From Pseudomonas aylmerensis (lineage in GTDB: Bacteria > Pseudomonadota > Gammaproteobacteria > Pseudomonadales > Pseudomonadaceae), in assembly GCF_001702265.1 (NCBI RefSeq), contig NZ_MAUE01000016.1:62001-126000 (forward strand): a DNA stretch of 64,000 nucleotides. The letters are read 5' to 3'. Below are positions 17,225 to 26,160 of the stretch, piece after piece (positions within the stretch are counted from its first letter, which is position 1; every line of letters starts with the position of its first letter). The notes below the pieces were generated by a model. The model saw only the letters and a program-made list of their open reading frames with translations. It made no database searches and had not been told where the DNA came from. The position numbers and the translations under genes are program-made.

Positions 17225-18061
17225 TTATAAGCCCCTTGCCAACAGTTTGTTGAATGCTTTCAGCACCAAGGCAGGCTTCTCCAGCATCAATTGATGACCA
17301 CAGGCATCCAGCAGCTGGAAGTCAGCGTTCGGTAACTGTTCAGCCAGCGCCTGGCCACCGCTGGCAGGGGTCAGGCCATCGCTGTCACCGGCCAGCACAC
17401 TGACCGGCAATGTCAGGCCGGGGATCTGTTGCGCATCCGGCCATTGGGCCTTACTGGTCAGGGCCTTGAACATGTGCAGGCGGTTGCGCTCGGTGAGTTT
17501 CTCTTCGTAAGCCAGCAGCGCCGGGTCGACCGAGGCATGCCAGGCATGCTTGCGAAAGCCCTTGGCCAAGACCGGGCGCAGCCATTCCAGGAGCCACGCC
17601 GGCAAGGCCATCAACCCGCCGTTGACCACAGGGCGGTGAAGGCGCGCACCCAACAGCAATGCCGCGTCGATGCGCGCGGTGGGCTTGGCCAGCAACGCAC
17701 TGAGGCTCAGGCCGGTGCCGAAGGAGTGCGCGACAAGCAGGTTACGCGTGCCGGCGTAGCGCTGCAGGATCGCCAGGTAGTCGGCCACCAGCTCGGACCA
17801 GGCGTAGGCCTGGGCATTGCGCGGCCGGCCACTGTCGCCATGGCCCAGCAGGTCCCAGGCCACCAGGCTGTAGCCTGCGGCCTTGAGCGCCGGCCATTGC
17901 AGGCGCCATTGGTCCTTGTTGCCGCCGGCGCCATGGCAGAAAAACACCACGGTGTCGGCCTGGGTGGTGCCCACGTGGTGGGCAATGCTCAAGGTGCGAT
18001 GGGGGCGGATTTCCAGCAACTCGCCGCGCACCACGGGTAGATCGGCAAAAGAGAACGTCAT
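17225..18061 (-). CDS. Alpha/beta-fold hydrolase
   Basis: 278 aa. Recognisable elements: VVFFCHGAGGNKDQW (oxyanion region), LVAWDLLGHGDSGRP, the nucleophile elbow LLVAHSFGTGLSL (Ser in HSFG), the acid region SVLAGDSDGLTP, and catalytic His in LLDACGHQLMLEKP. It is cytoplasmic, with no signal peptide. The start overlaps the stop of the double-ATPase gene (ATGA), so it is the last gene of the peptide-type importer operon read from the sigma-54 element at 23140. It probably hydrolyses an ester or amide of the imported compound (inference). Confidence 0.88.
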   Translation of the reverse strand: MTFSFADLPVVRGELLEIRPHRTLSIAHHVGTTQADTVVFFCHGAGGNKDQWRLQWPALKAAGYSLVAWDLLGHGDSGRPRNAQAYAWSELVADYLAILQRYAGTRNLLVAHSFGTGLSLSALLAKPTARIDAALLLGARLHRPVVNGGLMALPAWLLEWLRPVLAKGFRKHAWHASVDPALLAYEEKLTERNRLHMFKALTSKAQWPDAQQIPGLTLPVSVLAGDSDGLTPASGGQALAEQLPNADFQLLDACGHQLMLEKPALVLKAFNKLLARGL

Positions 18062-19722
18062 ACACAGCCTTGGGTAGGCGCCGGTGTGCCGGCGATGAAA
18101 GATTCGGACGTGGCAGCGCTCGACAGGGCGCTATCGCCAGCAAGCCGACCGCCACAGTGCAACAAGGTCCGGGTATAGGGATGGCGCGCATCGGCAAACA
18201 GCGTCGCCGTGTCGCCCTGCTCGACCACCCGGCCGTTCTGCATCACCGCAATGCGGTCGCACAGGCGCGCCGCGACACGCAGGTCATGGGTGATAAAAAT
18301 GATGCTTAATTTCAGCCGCCGTTGCAGCGACTCCAGCAGTTCCAGGATCTGCACCTGGATCAACGCATCCAGGGCCGAAACGCACTCATCGGCGATCAGC
18401 ACCTTGGGCTCCACCGCCAAGGCGCGGGCGATGCCGATACGCTGGCGCTGGCCGCCGGAGAACTCATGGGGGTAGCGTTCGAACGCCGTGGCGGGCAGGC
18501 CTACCAGTTCCAGCAAGGCCCGCGCCCGCTGTTCGGCGTCGGCGCGGGTGCGCCCCTGCACCAACGGTCCGGTCATGATGATGCGCCCGACGGTCTGGCG
18601 TGGGTTGAGCGAGGCAAACGGGTCCTGGAAGATCATCTGCACTTCGCTGCGCAACGGGCGCAGGCGGGCTTCGGACAACCCTGCAACGTCCTGGCCCAGC
18701 CATTCGATCTGGCCGCTGTCGGCGCGCAGCAAGCGCACCAGGCAGCGGCCCAGGGTGGATTTGCCCGAGCCCGACTCACCGACAATGCCGAGGGTCTCGC
18801 CTTCACGGACCTGCAACCCCACGGCGTCCAGCGCCCGCGTGGTGTGCTTGCTCCACCAGCCCGTGCGGCGACTGAACACCTTGCCCAGTCGCTCGGCCTT
18901 GAGCACCACCACACCGTCCACCGTGGTGCGCGGTGCCAAGGGTTGGGCCGACACTGCCGCAAGCAATTGCCGCGTGTAGGCGGCCTGCGGCTCGCGCAAT
19001 ACCTGCCGGGCGCCGCCCTGCTCCACCACCTGGCCCTTTTCCAGCACCAGCACGCGGTCGGCAATCGCCTCGACCACGGCAAAATCATGCGTGATAAACA
19101 GCAGTGCCATGCCCTTGTCCTGCTGGATGCGGCGCAACAGCTCGAGGATCTGCGCCTGGGTGGTCACGTCCAGGGCCGAGGTCGGTTCATCGGCAATCAA
19201 CAGCGCCGGATCGAACGCCAGGGCCATGGCGATCACCACGCGCTGGCGCTGGCCGCCGGAAAGCTCGAACGGATAGGCCAGGCGCAGGCGCTCAGGGTCC
19301 GGCAGGCCGACATAACCGAGCAACTCCACCACCCGGGCGCGCCGTGCACTGGCGGATTTCACCCCGTGGGCGCGCAGGGTTTCATCGATCTGCTCGCCCA
19401 CCCGCAACAGCGGGTTCAGCGCGCTCATCGGCTCCTGAAAGACCATGCTGATGTGGCGCCCGCGCAGTTCGCGCATGGCCGCTTCGCTGCGCGCCGCCAG
19501 GTCTTCGCCGCGAAACAGGAGTCGCCCGCTTTGCACGCTCAACGGGCGCGGCAACTGGCGCAACAGCGCCTTGGCCAACATCGACTTGCCCGACCCGGAC
19601 TCGCCCACCACACACAGGCATTCGCCGCTGCGCACCTGCAGCGACAGGTCATACAGCGCATGGCTGCGGTCGGCTCCCGGCGGCAAGGCGATGCGCAGGT
19701 GCTCGACACTCAATAACGTCAT
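18058..19722 (-). CDS. Peptide-type ABC transporter, fused double ATP-binding protein (DppD-DppF fusion)
   Basis: 554 aa with two complete ATPase domains. First: GESGSGKSM, LSGGQRQR, LLIADEPTSALD, FITHDF. Second, from about residue 280: GESGSGKST, FQDPFASLNPR, FSGGQRQR, LIADECVSALD, FITHDL. In the second Walker B region DEP is changed to DEC, leaving the catalytic Glu intact. Each half ends with the oligopeptide-type C-terminal stretch that precedes the ...HPYTR... motif (AAYTRQLL and HPYTRTLL). YejF-like fusions are common in Pseudomonas. It powers the importer made by the two permeases and the binding protein upstream, all overlapping by 1-4 bases. Confidence 0.93.
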   Translation of the reverse strand: MTLLSVEHLRIALPPGADRSHALYDLSLQVRSGECLCVVGESGSGKSMLAKALLRQLPRPLSVQSGRLLFRGEDLAARSEAAMRELRGRHISMVFQEPMSALNPLLRVGEQIDETLRAHGVKSASARRARVVELLGYVGLPDPERLRLAYPFELSGGQRQRVVIAMALAFDPALLIADEPTSALDVTTQAQILELLRRIQQDKGMALLFITHDFAVVEAIADRVLVLEKGQVVEQGGARQVLREPQAAYTRQLLAAVSAQPLAPRTTVDGVVVLKAERLGKVFSRRTGWWSKHTTRALDAVGLQVREGETLGIVGESGSGKSTLGRCLVRLLRADSGQIEWLGQDVAGLSEARLRPLRSEVQMIFQDPFASLNPRQTVGRIIMTGPLVQGRTRADAEQRARALLELVGLPATAFERYPHEFSGGQRQRIGIARALAVEPKVLIADECVSALDALIQVQILELLESLQRRLKLSIIFITHDLRVAARLCDRIAVMQNGRVVEQGDTATLFADARHPYTRTLLHCGGRLAGDSALSSAATSESFIAGTPAPTQGCV

Positions 19723-20546
19723 AGCGACCTCTCTGGTTCAAATGCCACGCGCAGGCCTTCGCCGACCTGATTTACCGCCAGCACGCACAATGCAATTGCC
19801 AGCCCCGGCAGGAAGCTCATCCACCACGCATCGCGCAGCAGGCCACGGGAGGCGTTGATCATGTAGCCCCAGCTCATCGCCTCGGGGTCGCTGAGGCCGA
19901 GGAATGCCAGGGCGGATTCGGTGAGGATCGCCGTGGCCATCACAAAGGTCATGACCACCAGCAACGGCGCCAGCGCATTCGGCAGGATCTGTTGGCTGAT
20001 GATCCCCCACGGCGACTGGCCCAACACCCGCGCCGCCTGCACGAATTCGCGCTGGCGCAGGGTGAGGAATTCACTGCGCACCAACCGCGCGACGGCCGGC
20101 CAAGCCACCAGTGCAATCGCCAGCACGATGGTGCCCAGGGACGGCTCCAGCACCGCCACCAGGATCACCGCCAGCACCAGTTGCGGGATGATCTGGAAGA
20201 ACTCGGCGATGCGCATCAGCACGCCGTCGACCCAACCGCCGAAGTAGCCGGCGATGGCGCCCACGAGCAGGCCCATCAGCAAAGTCGCCAGGCTGGTCAG
20301 CACGCCCACTGCCAGTGACACTCGCGCGCCATACAGCAAGCCGATGCCGAGGTCGCGGCCAAGCAGGTCGCTGCCCAGCCAATGGGCCGGATCATGGAAC
20401 GGCGCCAGCATCGGCTGGCTGTTCATTTCCCATGGCGAGCTGCTGGTCAGCCACGGTGCAGCAATCGCCAAGGCGGCGAGCACCAGCAAAAACACCGCGC
20501 CGATCAGCGCCGATGGTTGGCGCACAAAGCGCTTCAACAACCGCAT
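19719..20546 (-). CDS. Peptide-type ABC transporter permease (DppC-like)
   Basis: 275 aa inner-membrane permease. N-terminal helix LIGAVFLLVLAALAIAAPWL, the DppC-type periplasmic stretch HWLGSDLLGRDLGIGLLYGARVSLAVG, and the coupling (EAA-like) loop ARLVRSEFLTLRQREFVQAARVLG followed by IISQQILPNALAPLLVV. It overlaps both neighbours (ATGA type with the ATPase, single-base overlap with the DppB-like gene). Confidence 0.93.
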   Translation of the reverse strand: MRLLKRFVRQPSALIGAVFLLVLAALAIAAPWLTSSSPWEMNSQPMLAPFHDPAHWLGSDLLGRDLGIGLLYGARVSLAVGVLTSLATLLMGLLVGAIAGYFGGWVDGVLMRIAEFFQIIPQLVLAVILVAVLEPSLGTIVLAIALVAWPAVARLVRSEFLTLRQREFVQAARVLGQSPWGIISQQILPNALAPLLVVMTFVMATAILTESALAFLGLSDPEAMSWGYMINASRGLLRDAWWMSFLPGLAIALCVLAVNQVGEGLRVAFEPERSL

Positions 20547-21523
20547 CAGCCCTGCCCTCCAGCGCCAATACGCGGGTCGAGCACGCGGCAGAGCACGTCC
20601 GTCAACACGTTGAAACCGACCACCAGCATCGAGATCACCAGGAAGCCGCCCATCAACACGCCATAGTCGCGCTGGGCCAGCGAGTCATACATCAAGCGCC
20701 CGATGCCGGGCCAGGAATAGACCACCTCCACCAGCAAGGCGACGCTGGCCAGTTGGCCGAGTTGCAAGCCGGCAAAGGTCACCACCGGCAACAACGCGTT
20801 GCGCAGCACATGCACCCAGAGAATCCGCCGTGGGTGCAAGCCCTTGGCGTGCGCGGTGCGCACGTACTCCTGGGCAAGGGCATCGAGCACGGCGGCGCGG
20901 GTCAGGTGGATGTACAACGCGAGGAACATCACGCTCAGCGACAGACACGGCAACAGCAAGTGCTGCAGGCGATCAAGCAGCGAAAAGTCGCGGCCCACGG
21001 TCTCCATGCCAAACGCCGGCAACCAGTCCAGGCTCACCGAGAACAGCAGGATCAGCAGCATCGCCAGCCAGAACGACGGCATTGCATACAGCAGCAAGGC
21101 GCCGTGGGAGATCAGGCCATCGAGCCAATGGCGCTTCTGCCGCGCGCGCGCCGCGAGCACGCCAAGGGTCACCCCCAGCACCGACGACAGCACGAACGCC
21201 GAGCCCATCAACGCCAGGGTCGCCGGCAAGCGCTCGGCGATCAGCGACCACACCGGGGTCTGGTTGCGGTAGGAGTAACCGAGGTCGAGGTGCGCGATAT
21301 TGCCCAGGTAAATCAGCAGTTGCTGGAGCAGCGGTTTGTCCAAACCCATGGTCTGGCGCAATTGCTCGATGAACTGCACATCATCCACCCCGGCCTCGCC
21401 GGCCAGCAGCAGCGCCGGGTCACCCGGCGCGAGGTGAATCAACAAAAAGCTCAACACCAGCACGGCCACCACCATCAGCAGCGCCTTGCCCAGGCGCCCA
21501 CCGATATACAGCACGCCATTCAT
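20546..21523 (-). CDS. Peptide-type ABC transporter permease (DppB-like)
   Basis: 325 aa. It has the DppB/OppB pattern: N-terminal helix ALLMVVAVLVLSFLLIHLAPGDPALLL, the loop HLDLGYSYRNQTPVWSLIAERLPATLAL, and the coupling loop VLDALAQEYVRTAHAKGLHPRRILWVHVLRNALLPVV, followed by the EVVYSWPGIGRLMYDSLAQRDY stretch. It forms the translocation pore with the DppC-like permease. Confidence 0.93.
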   Translation of the reverse strand: MNGVLYIGGRLGKALLMVVAVLVLSFLLIHLAPGDPALLLAGEAGVDDVQFIEQLRQTMGLDKPLLQQLLIYLGNIAHLDLGYSYRNQTPVWSLIAERLPATLALMGSAFVLSSVLGVTLGVLAARARQKRHWLDGLISHGALLLYAMPSFWLAMLLILLFSVSLDWLPAFGMETVGRDFSLLDRLQHLLLPCLSLSVMFLALYIHLTRAAVLDALAQEYVRTAHAKGLHPRRILWVHVLRNALLPVVTFAGLQLGQLASVALLVEVVYSWPGIGRLMYDSLAQRDYGVLMGGFLVISMLVVGFNVLTDVLCRVLDPRIGAGGQG

Positions 21524-23103
21524 GGTGCCGGCGCCTCGAGGTAAACGCTTTCGTAGTCTTCGTTAAGGCTGGTGGCGGTCTGCAGCAGGTTTTTCACCTG
21601 GGTGTGGAACAGCGTCGGGTAGCGCATTTCGAAGATCGGCGCGATGGGCAGGTCGGTGTTCAGCACGTTCTCCAGTTGGCTGAAGAGCTGCTTGCGCTCG
21701 GGGCCTTCCGGGGTATCCGCGATTTTGCTCCACAGCGCATCCGCCTCGGGGCTGTTGTAGCCGCTGACGTTGGCGAACGGCGAGGTCTTGAGGATGTAGT
21801 CGGAGCGGAACAGGTAGGCGCTGGTCAGGTACGGGTCGCCGATCTGGAAGATAAAGTTGTAGGTCAGGTCAAAGTCCCAATCACTCACGCGCTGGAACCA
21901 GGTCGCCGCATCGGACGTCACCACCTGCACCTTGAAGCCCAACGGCTGCAGGGCCTGCTTGGTGTATTCGGCCAGGCGCTCCCAGGCACCGCCCTTCTCG
22001 CCATTGAGCAGGCGGATGCGCACCGCGCCGACGTCCACGCCGGATTCGGCAATCAGCGCCTTGGCCTTTTTCACGTCATAGGTGTACTGCGGCAACTGCG
22101 GGTCGTGGTACGGCGTGGTCGAGACAAACTCACCCTGGGCGACCTTGCCCGAACCGAAGAAGATATTGTCGACGATGAACTGGCGATTCAGCGCATACAG
22201 GATCGCCTGGCGCACCTTGGGGTTGTTCAGCGGTGGCTTGCGTGTGTTGATCTGCAGGAAGGCCAGGCCGGCATACAGCTCCCAGCCTTTCTCCGAGGAC
22301 TGCACATTCGGCAAGGCGCTGAGCCGCTTGAGGTCGGCGTAATCCGCATCACCGCTGCGCAGCACTTGCACGTCATTGCGCTCGAACGCGGCGGCGCGCG
22401 AAGAGCCATCGGGGATCACGTGAAAGATGATGCTGTCGAGGTGCGGCAGGCCTTTTTTCCAGTAATTGGGGTTCTTGGCCAGCTTGATGTAGGCGCCGCG
22501 TTTCCACTCCACGAATACAAACGGCCCGGTGCCCACCGGCTTGAGGTTGTAGGGGTTGTTGCGAAAATCGGTGTGCTCATAGAGGTGCTTGGGCACCACC
22601 GGGCGCAGGCCGCTGCCCAGGGCCGAGAGCAATGGCGCGAAGGGTTTCTTCAGGTGGAAGACCACTTGCAGCGGGCCCTTGGCGGTGATGCTGTCGACGT
22701 ACTCGGTGATGATCCCGCCGAGGCGCTTGTCGACCTCGGGGTAGAAGGTCTGGAAGCTGAACACCACGTCATCGGCGGTCAACGCCGGGCCGTCGTGCCA
22801 ATGCACGCCGTCCTGCAGGTCGAAGGTGTAGGTGAGGCCGTCGGGGGAAATCGTCCAGGCCTTGGCCAGTACCGGCTTGGGGTTGAGGTCGGTGTCGAAG
22901 GTCAACAGGCCCTGCAGCACCTTGCCGCTCACGTATTGGGTGGACACGTGGCTGACCACGCCGTGCATCAGCGATGGCGGCTCCGGCTGGGCCACAAGGT
23001 TCAGCACCCCGCCGTCCTGGGGTTGCGCCAGTGCCTGGCCGGCCAGCAACGCGGTGCACAGTGCCACGGAGGTGAGGGCACGGCGGAAAGAAAATGGGCG
23101 CAT
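21520..23103 (-). CDS. Peptide-type ABC transporter periplasmic binding protein (SBP family 5)
   Basis: 527 aa from the ATG at 23103 (RBS GAGGAG, then a Sec signal RRALTSVALCTALLAGQALA, cleavage before QPQD). A longer frame to 23214 would run across the sigma-54 promoter and is rejected. Family-5 features: ARGNEAD-like start VLNLVAQPEPPSLM, KPVLAKAWTISPDGLTYTFDLQDGVHWHDG, and ADDVVFSFQTFY. This is the first gene of the operon SBP-permease-permease-ATPase-hydrolase. Family 5 members bind peptides, opines, nickel chelates, glutathione or aminopolycarboxylates such as EDTA, so the name 'peptide' should not be taken literally. Confidence 0.92.
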   Translation of the reverse strand: MRPFSFRRALTSVALCTALLAGQALAQPQDGGVLNLVAQPEPPSLMHGVVSHVSTQYVSGKVLQGLLTFDTDLNPKPVLAKAWTISPDGLTYTFDLQDGVHWHDGPALTADDVVFSFQTFYPEVDKRLGGIITEYVDSITAKGPLQVVFHLKKPFAPLLSALGSGLRPVVPKHLYEHTDFRNNPYNLKPVGTGPFVFVEWKRGAYIKLAKNPNYWKKGLPHLDSIIFHVIPDGSSRAAAFERNDVQVLRSGDADYADLKRLSALPNVQSSEKGWELYAGLAFLQINTRKPPLNNPKVRQAILYALNRQFIVDNIFFGSGKVAQGEFVSTTPYHDPQLPQYTYDVKKAKALIAESGVDVGAVRIRLLNGEKGGAWERLAEYTKQALQPLGFKVQVVTSDAATWFQRVSDWDFDLTYNFIFQIGDPYLTSAYLFRSDYILKTSPFANVSGYNSPEADALWSKIADTPEGPERKQLFSQLENVLNTDLPIAPIFEMRYPTLFHTQVKNLLQTATSLNEDYESVYLEAPAP

Positions 23104-23139
23104 GAAGGCTCCTCGACTGGAAAGACAGGCGAGGGATTT

Positions 23140-23155
23140 TGCAAGGGCTGTGCCA
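23140..23155 (-). promoter_or_regulatory. Sigma-54 (-24/-12) promoter of the peptide-type importer operon
   Basis: Read on the minus strand: TGGCACAGCCCTTGCA. This matches the RpoN consensus (TGGCAC, 5 bases, TTGCA), with GG and GC separated by exactly 10 bases. Transcription would start about 25-30 bases before the ATG at 23103. RpoN promoters need an enhancer-binding activator; none is encoded in the window. Confidence 0.85.
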
Positions 23156-23244
23156 TGGGGGTATTGGCGGGGGATTGCTGAGCCAAAGGCCCGGCAAGGT
23201 GATGAAAAAACCACAGCGGCCTGCGTGAGTGTGCAAAAAGCAAC

Positions 23245-23277
23245 AGCCCCTGCAGGAGCCAGCTTGCCGGCGATGGT
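23245..23277. repeat. Single REP element in the 306-bp gap between importer and TPR genes
   Basis: The stretch GCCCCTGCAGGAGCCAGCTT followed by GCCGGCGATGG is a Pseudomonas REP core of the class with GCTTGCCGGCGATGG. It lies between two divergent sigma-54 promoters (23140 and 23359). The rest of the 23104-23410 gap holds those promoters and probably activator sites; a degraded partner may lie near 23300-23330. Confidence 0.65.
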
Positions 23278-23358
23278 GGTGTCTCAGCCAACAAATCCAT
23301 CGCCGACCCACCGCTCTCGCCGGCACGCCAGCGCCCACATGAGCGCCACGGTGTCAGC

Positions 23359-23374
23359 TGGCACAAGGTTTGCC
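23359..23374 (+). promoter_or_regulatory. Sigma-54 (-24/-12) promoter of the TPR-protein gene
   Basis: TGGCACAAGGTTTGCC: TGGCAC, five bases, TTGCC, with the GG to GC spacing of 10 bases. It ends 36 bases before the ATG at 23411. It is slightly weaker at the last base than the other three elements in this region. Confidence 0.75.
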
Positions 23375-23410
23375 CCTCCAAACCCATCTGAAACCAAGAG
23401 CCTCTTCACC

Positions 23411-24757
23411 ATGCCACTGGATTACCTGGGCAACCCCATCGACACCACCGACCCCATCACCCGCCAAGGGTTGGACGATTTCATCGGCGGCTTCCTCGGC
23501 TACCAGCCACGCGCCGAAGGCATCCTTGCCGCCGCCGATGCCAACCCGGACTCGGCGCTGGCCAATGCGTTTGCCGGCTTGCTGCTGATGTTCATCGAGT
23601 CCCCGCAAGGCCCGGCGCTGGCGGAACAATACCGCCAGCGCGGCGTAGCCGTGAACACCGACCACCCGCGCGCCCAGTTGTACCTTGACGTGCTGCATGC
23701 CTGGATCAAGGACGACCTCGATCAGGTCCTGCAGTCGAGCGAAAACCTGCTCGACCGCTACCCTCGCGACCTGTTCGCCGCCAAGCTCAACCAGTACCTG
23801 GAGTTCAACCGCGGCAACTGGCCGGCGCTGTTGCACATCGGGCTCAAGGCCCGTGCCGGCGCGCCCGACATTGCCCACAGCCACGGCCTGCTCGCCTTCG
23901 CCTACGAGCAGTGCCACCTGCTCGAAGAAGCCGAAGCCAGCGCCCGCGAAGCCCTGCGCCTGCAACCGTCGGAGCCCTGGGCCCAACACGCCCTCGCCCA
24001 CGTGCTGCTGACCCACGGGCGCATCGAGGAAGGCACCGCGTTCCTGGAAAGCGTCAAGCACCACTGGGACGGCCTGAACTCCTTCATGTACACCCACAAC
24101 TGGTGGCACCTCGCGCTGTTTTACCTGGCCCGGGGCGAGGATCAACGCGTATTGGCGATTTACGACCAGCATGTATGGGGCATCCTCCCGGAGTACTCCC
24201 AGGACCAGGTCGGCGCCGTGTCCCTGCTGGCGCGCCTGGAATTGGCCGGCATCGACGTGGGCCAGCGCTGGCAGGCCTTGGCGCCCTACCTGCAACGCCG
24301 TACCGCAGACACCGTGCAGCCGTTTTTGAGCGTGCAGTACCTGTATGGCCTGGCTCGCGCGGGCCAGCCGGAGGCAGACACCCTGCTGGCGGCGCTGCAG
24401 CACCACAGCCTTCACGCACGGCCGGTGTGGGGCGAAGTGACGCTGCCGTTGGCGCGTGGCCTGCTCGCCCATGCACGCGGCGATGCCCACGTCGCGCTTG
24501 AACAACTGGGCATTGCCCTGCCGCGCCTGAACGAAATTGGCGGCAGCCACGCCCAGCGCGACTTGTTCGCCCAGGTCGAGCTGGATGCGCGCTTGCAAGC
24601 CGGGGATTGGTTCAGCGCCCAGCAGGCGCTGGAGTTGCGCCGCCGGTATGACGGCTGGGACGTGCCGACCAATCGCAGCCTGGTGCGGGTATATGAGGCG
24701 CTGGGATTGCCGGAGCAGGCAGCAAAAGCCCAGGAGCGGCTTGCACGCTTTGCCTGA
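23411..24757 (+). CDS. Tetratricopeptide-repeat protein (TTC38-like)
   Basis: 448 aa from the ATG at 23411 (MPLDYLGNPIDTT); the frame remains open far upstream but that part overlaps the divergent binding-protein gene. It is built of helical repeats throughout, with TPR-like units such as AHSHGLLAFAYEQCHLLEEAEASAREAL and PWAQHALAHVLLTHGRIEEGTAFLES, and SFMYTHNWWHLALFYLARGED, which recalls the TTC38 family. There is no signal peptide and no catalytic motif. Its own sigma-54 promoter links it to the importer/monooxygenase regulon; it may be an adaptor or chaperone there (inference). Confidence 0.8.
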   Translation: MPLDYLGNPIDTTDPITRQGLDDFIGGFLGYQPRAEGILAAADANPDSALANAFAGLLLMFIESPQGPALAEQYRQRGVAVNTDHPRAQLYLDVLHAWIKDDLDQVLQSSENLLDRYPRDLFAAKLNQYLEFNRGNWPALLHIGLKARAGAPDIAHSHGLLAFAYEQCHLLEEAEASAREALRLQPSEPWAQHALAHVLLTHGRIEEGTAFLESVKHHWDGLNSFMYTHNWWHLALFYLARGEDQRVLAIYDQHVWGILPEYSQDQVGAVSLLARLELAGIDVGQRWQALAPYLQRRTADTVQPFLSVQYLYGLARAGQPEADTLLAALQHHSLHARPVWGEVTLPLARGLLAHARGDAHVALEQLGIALPRLNEIGGSHAQRDLFAQVELDARLQAGDWFSAQQALELRRRYDGWDVPTNRSLVRVYEALGLPEQAAKAQERLARFA

Positions 24758-24774
24758 TGTTCACAGATCCAAAC

Positions 24775-24865
24775 AGTAGGCGCTGGCTTGCCTGCGATAG
24801 CGGTCGGTCAGCGGCATGTGGCCCAACTGACAGATTGCCATCGCCGGCAAGCCAGCCCCTACAGG
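24775..24865. repeat. REP pair (inverted, BIME-like)
   Basis: Left arm GCTGGCTTGCCTGCGATAGC near 24783 and right arm GCCATCGCCGGCAAGCCAGC near 24837 are inverted copies. They fill the gap between the convergent TPR and P1-hydrolase genes, the usual location for such pairs. Confidence 0.85.
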
Positions 24866-24877
24866 AATCCGTGCTGC

Positions 24878-25873
24878 TCATTGGCTTCGCGCGGCAAACA
24901 CCCCCCGGGCAATCGCCCGCGCCACACAATCGGCCGCCGCCGAACCAATACAGCCAATCTCCACCTGCCGCCGTGGTCCGTCGGTCAACTCCACTGCCGC
25001 CGACGCCAGCGCAAAGACCGTGTCGCCATCGAACGGCAAATGCGCCGGGCGCACGGCGCGGGCGATGCCGTCCTGGGCCATGATCGCCACGCGCTTGCAC
25101 TCGGCAACACTGAGGCGCGCAGTGCTGGCGACCACCACCAACGTGGTGTTCGCCCCGGCTTGCAGGCGGCCCATGGAATCCAGGCGCGACAGCTCGGGGA
25201 TCGGGTCGCTGCAGTCCATCACGCCCTCGGGCCGCTGGCCACCGAACTCACCGGCGACTTCCCAGGGCCAGGCCCAGAAGGTCTTGCCGTCGGGCATGTA
25301 CACCGAGCCGATCGGGTTAGCGACCACCAGGGCCGCGACGATCAGCCCGTCGCCCAGGTCCAGCGAGGCCGTGCCCAGCCCGCCTTTCAACACCCCGGCC
25401 ATGGCGCCACGGCCGGCGCCGACCGAGCCCAGCTCGAAGTCCTCGGCGGCATTTGCCAGCGCTTCAAAGCCCAGGCGCCGATAAGGCGGTTCCAGGCCCC
25501 AGGCTTTGTCGCCGCCATTGGCCAGGTCATGCAACACCGCAGCGGGCACGATGGGGATCGCCGGGGCGCCCGGTTTCAGGTGCAACCCGACCTGGTCCTG
25601 GGACAGCTTCGCGGCCACGGCATCCGCGGCGCCGAGGCCAAACACCGAGCCGCCGGCGAAGACCAGCGCATGCAGCTGGCCGACCATGTTTTCCGGCTCC
25701 AGGGCGGCCGTCTCGCGCCCGCCGGGGCCGCCGCCGCGGATGTCGATACTGGCGGTCCAGAAACCATCGGGGCGGATCACCGTGACGCCGGTGTCGACGT
25801 GCAGGTCCGTGGCGTGGCCGACCGTAAGGCCTGGGATATCAGTGAGGGCGTTGCGCGGGCCGGGTCTAGGCAT
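24878..25873 (-). CDS. P1-family N-terminal nucleophile hydrolase (DmpA/S58 type aminopeptidase or amidase)
   Basis: 331 aa. The N-terminus NALTDIPGLTVGHATD is characteristic, followed by TVIRPDGFWTASIDIRGGGPG and ETAALEPENMVGQLHALVFAGGSVFGLGAADAV. The self-cleavage site of the family is visible as LQAGANTTLVVVAST near residue 240: cleavage before Thr would free a Thr nucleophile, whereas DmpA itself uses Ser. Members are L-aminopeptidases/D-amidases/D-esterases or beta-peptidases. No signal peptide, so cytoplasmic. It has its own sigma-54 promoter (25914) and sits between importer and receptor operons, so it probably cleaves an amide bond in the imported substrate (inference). Confidence 0.88.
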   Translation of the reverse strand: MPRPGPRNALTDIPGLTVGHATDLHVDTGVTVIRPDGFWTASIDIRGGGPGGRETAALEPENMVGQLHALVFAGGSVFGLGAADAVAAKLSQDQVGLHLKPGAPAIPIVPAAVLHDLANGGDKAWGLEPPYRRLGFEALANAAEDFELGSVGAGRGAMAGVLKGGLGTASLDLGDGLIVAALVVANPIGSVYMPDGKTFWAWPWEVAGEFGGQRPEGVMDCSDPIPELSRLDSMGRLQAGANTTLVVVASTARLSVAECKRVAIMAQDGIARAVRPAHLPFDGDTVFALASAAVELTDGPRRQVEIGCIGSAAADCVARAIARGVFAARSQ

Positions 25874-25913
25874 ACAGAAAAAGCTTCCTTGGGTTTAGGT
25901 ATGGCGTGGGGAG

Positions 25914-25929
25914 AGCAAGGGGTGTGCCA
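25914..25929 (-). promoter_or_regulatory. Sigma-54 (-24/-12) promoter of the P1-hydrolase gene
   Basis: Minus strand: TGGCACACCCCTTGCT, with correct GG-10-GC spacing, ending about 40 bases before the ATG at 25873. It is divergent from the receptor promoter at 26082, with about 150 bases between them. Confidence 0.82.
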
Positions 25930-26081
25930 AGCATCGGCGCCCCGGTCTCGCGAGGCAAAACCGGATGGCCCGGAAAAACCCCTGCACAAAAACCAACACC
26001 CTGCTTTCGCGCCTGTTAGAAAAACACCAGCGCCCTGCTCAACAGATCATCAAATCATTGTTTTTAAATGACTTTTCCACA

Positions 26082-26097
26082 TGGCACAGGCCTTGCT
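26082..26097 (+). promoter_or_regulatory. Sigma-54 (-24/-12) promoter of the TonB receptor/monooxygenase operon
   Basis: TGGCACAGGCCTTGCT, correct spacing, 63 bases before the ATG at 26161. The A/T-rich block just upstream (TTGTTTTTAAATGACTTTT) may help DNA bending or IHF binding. Compare TGGCACAGCCCTTGCA of the importer operon. Confidence 0.83.
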
Positions 26098-26160
26098 CTC
26101 AAGGCTCCCACCAGAGCTTGAACTCAACAAGCCACCCTACCCATTGGAGTGTTGCCCATC

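Noticed and set aside
22832..23410. Extended N-terminus of the TPR protein upstream of 23411
   Set aside because: It would overlap the divergent binding-protein gene and its own sigma-54 promoter.
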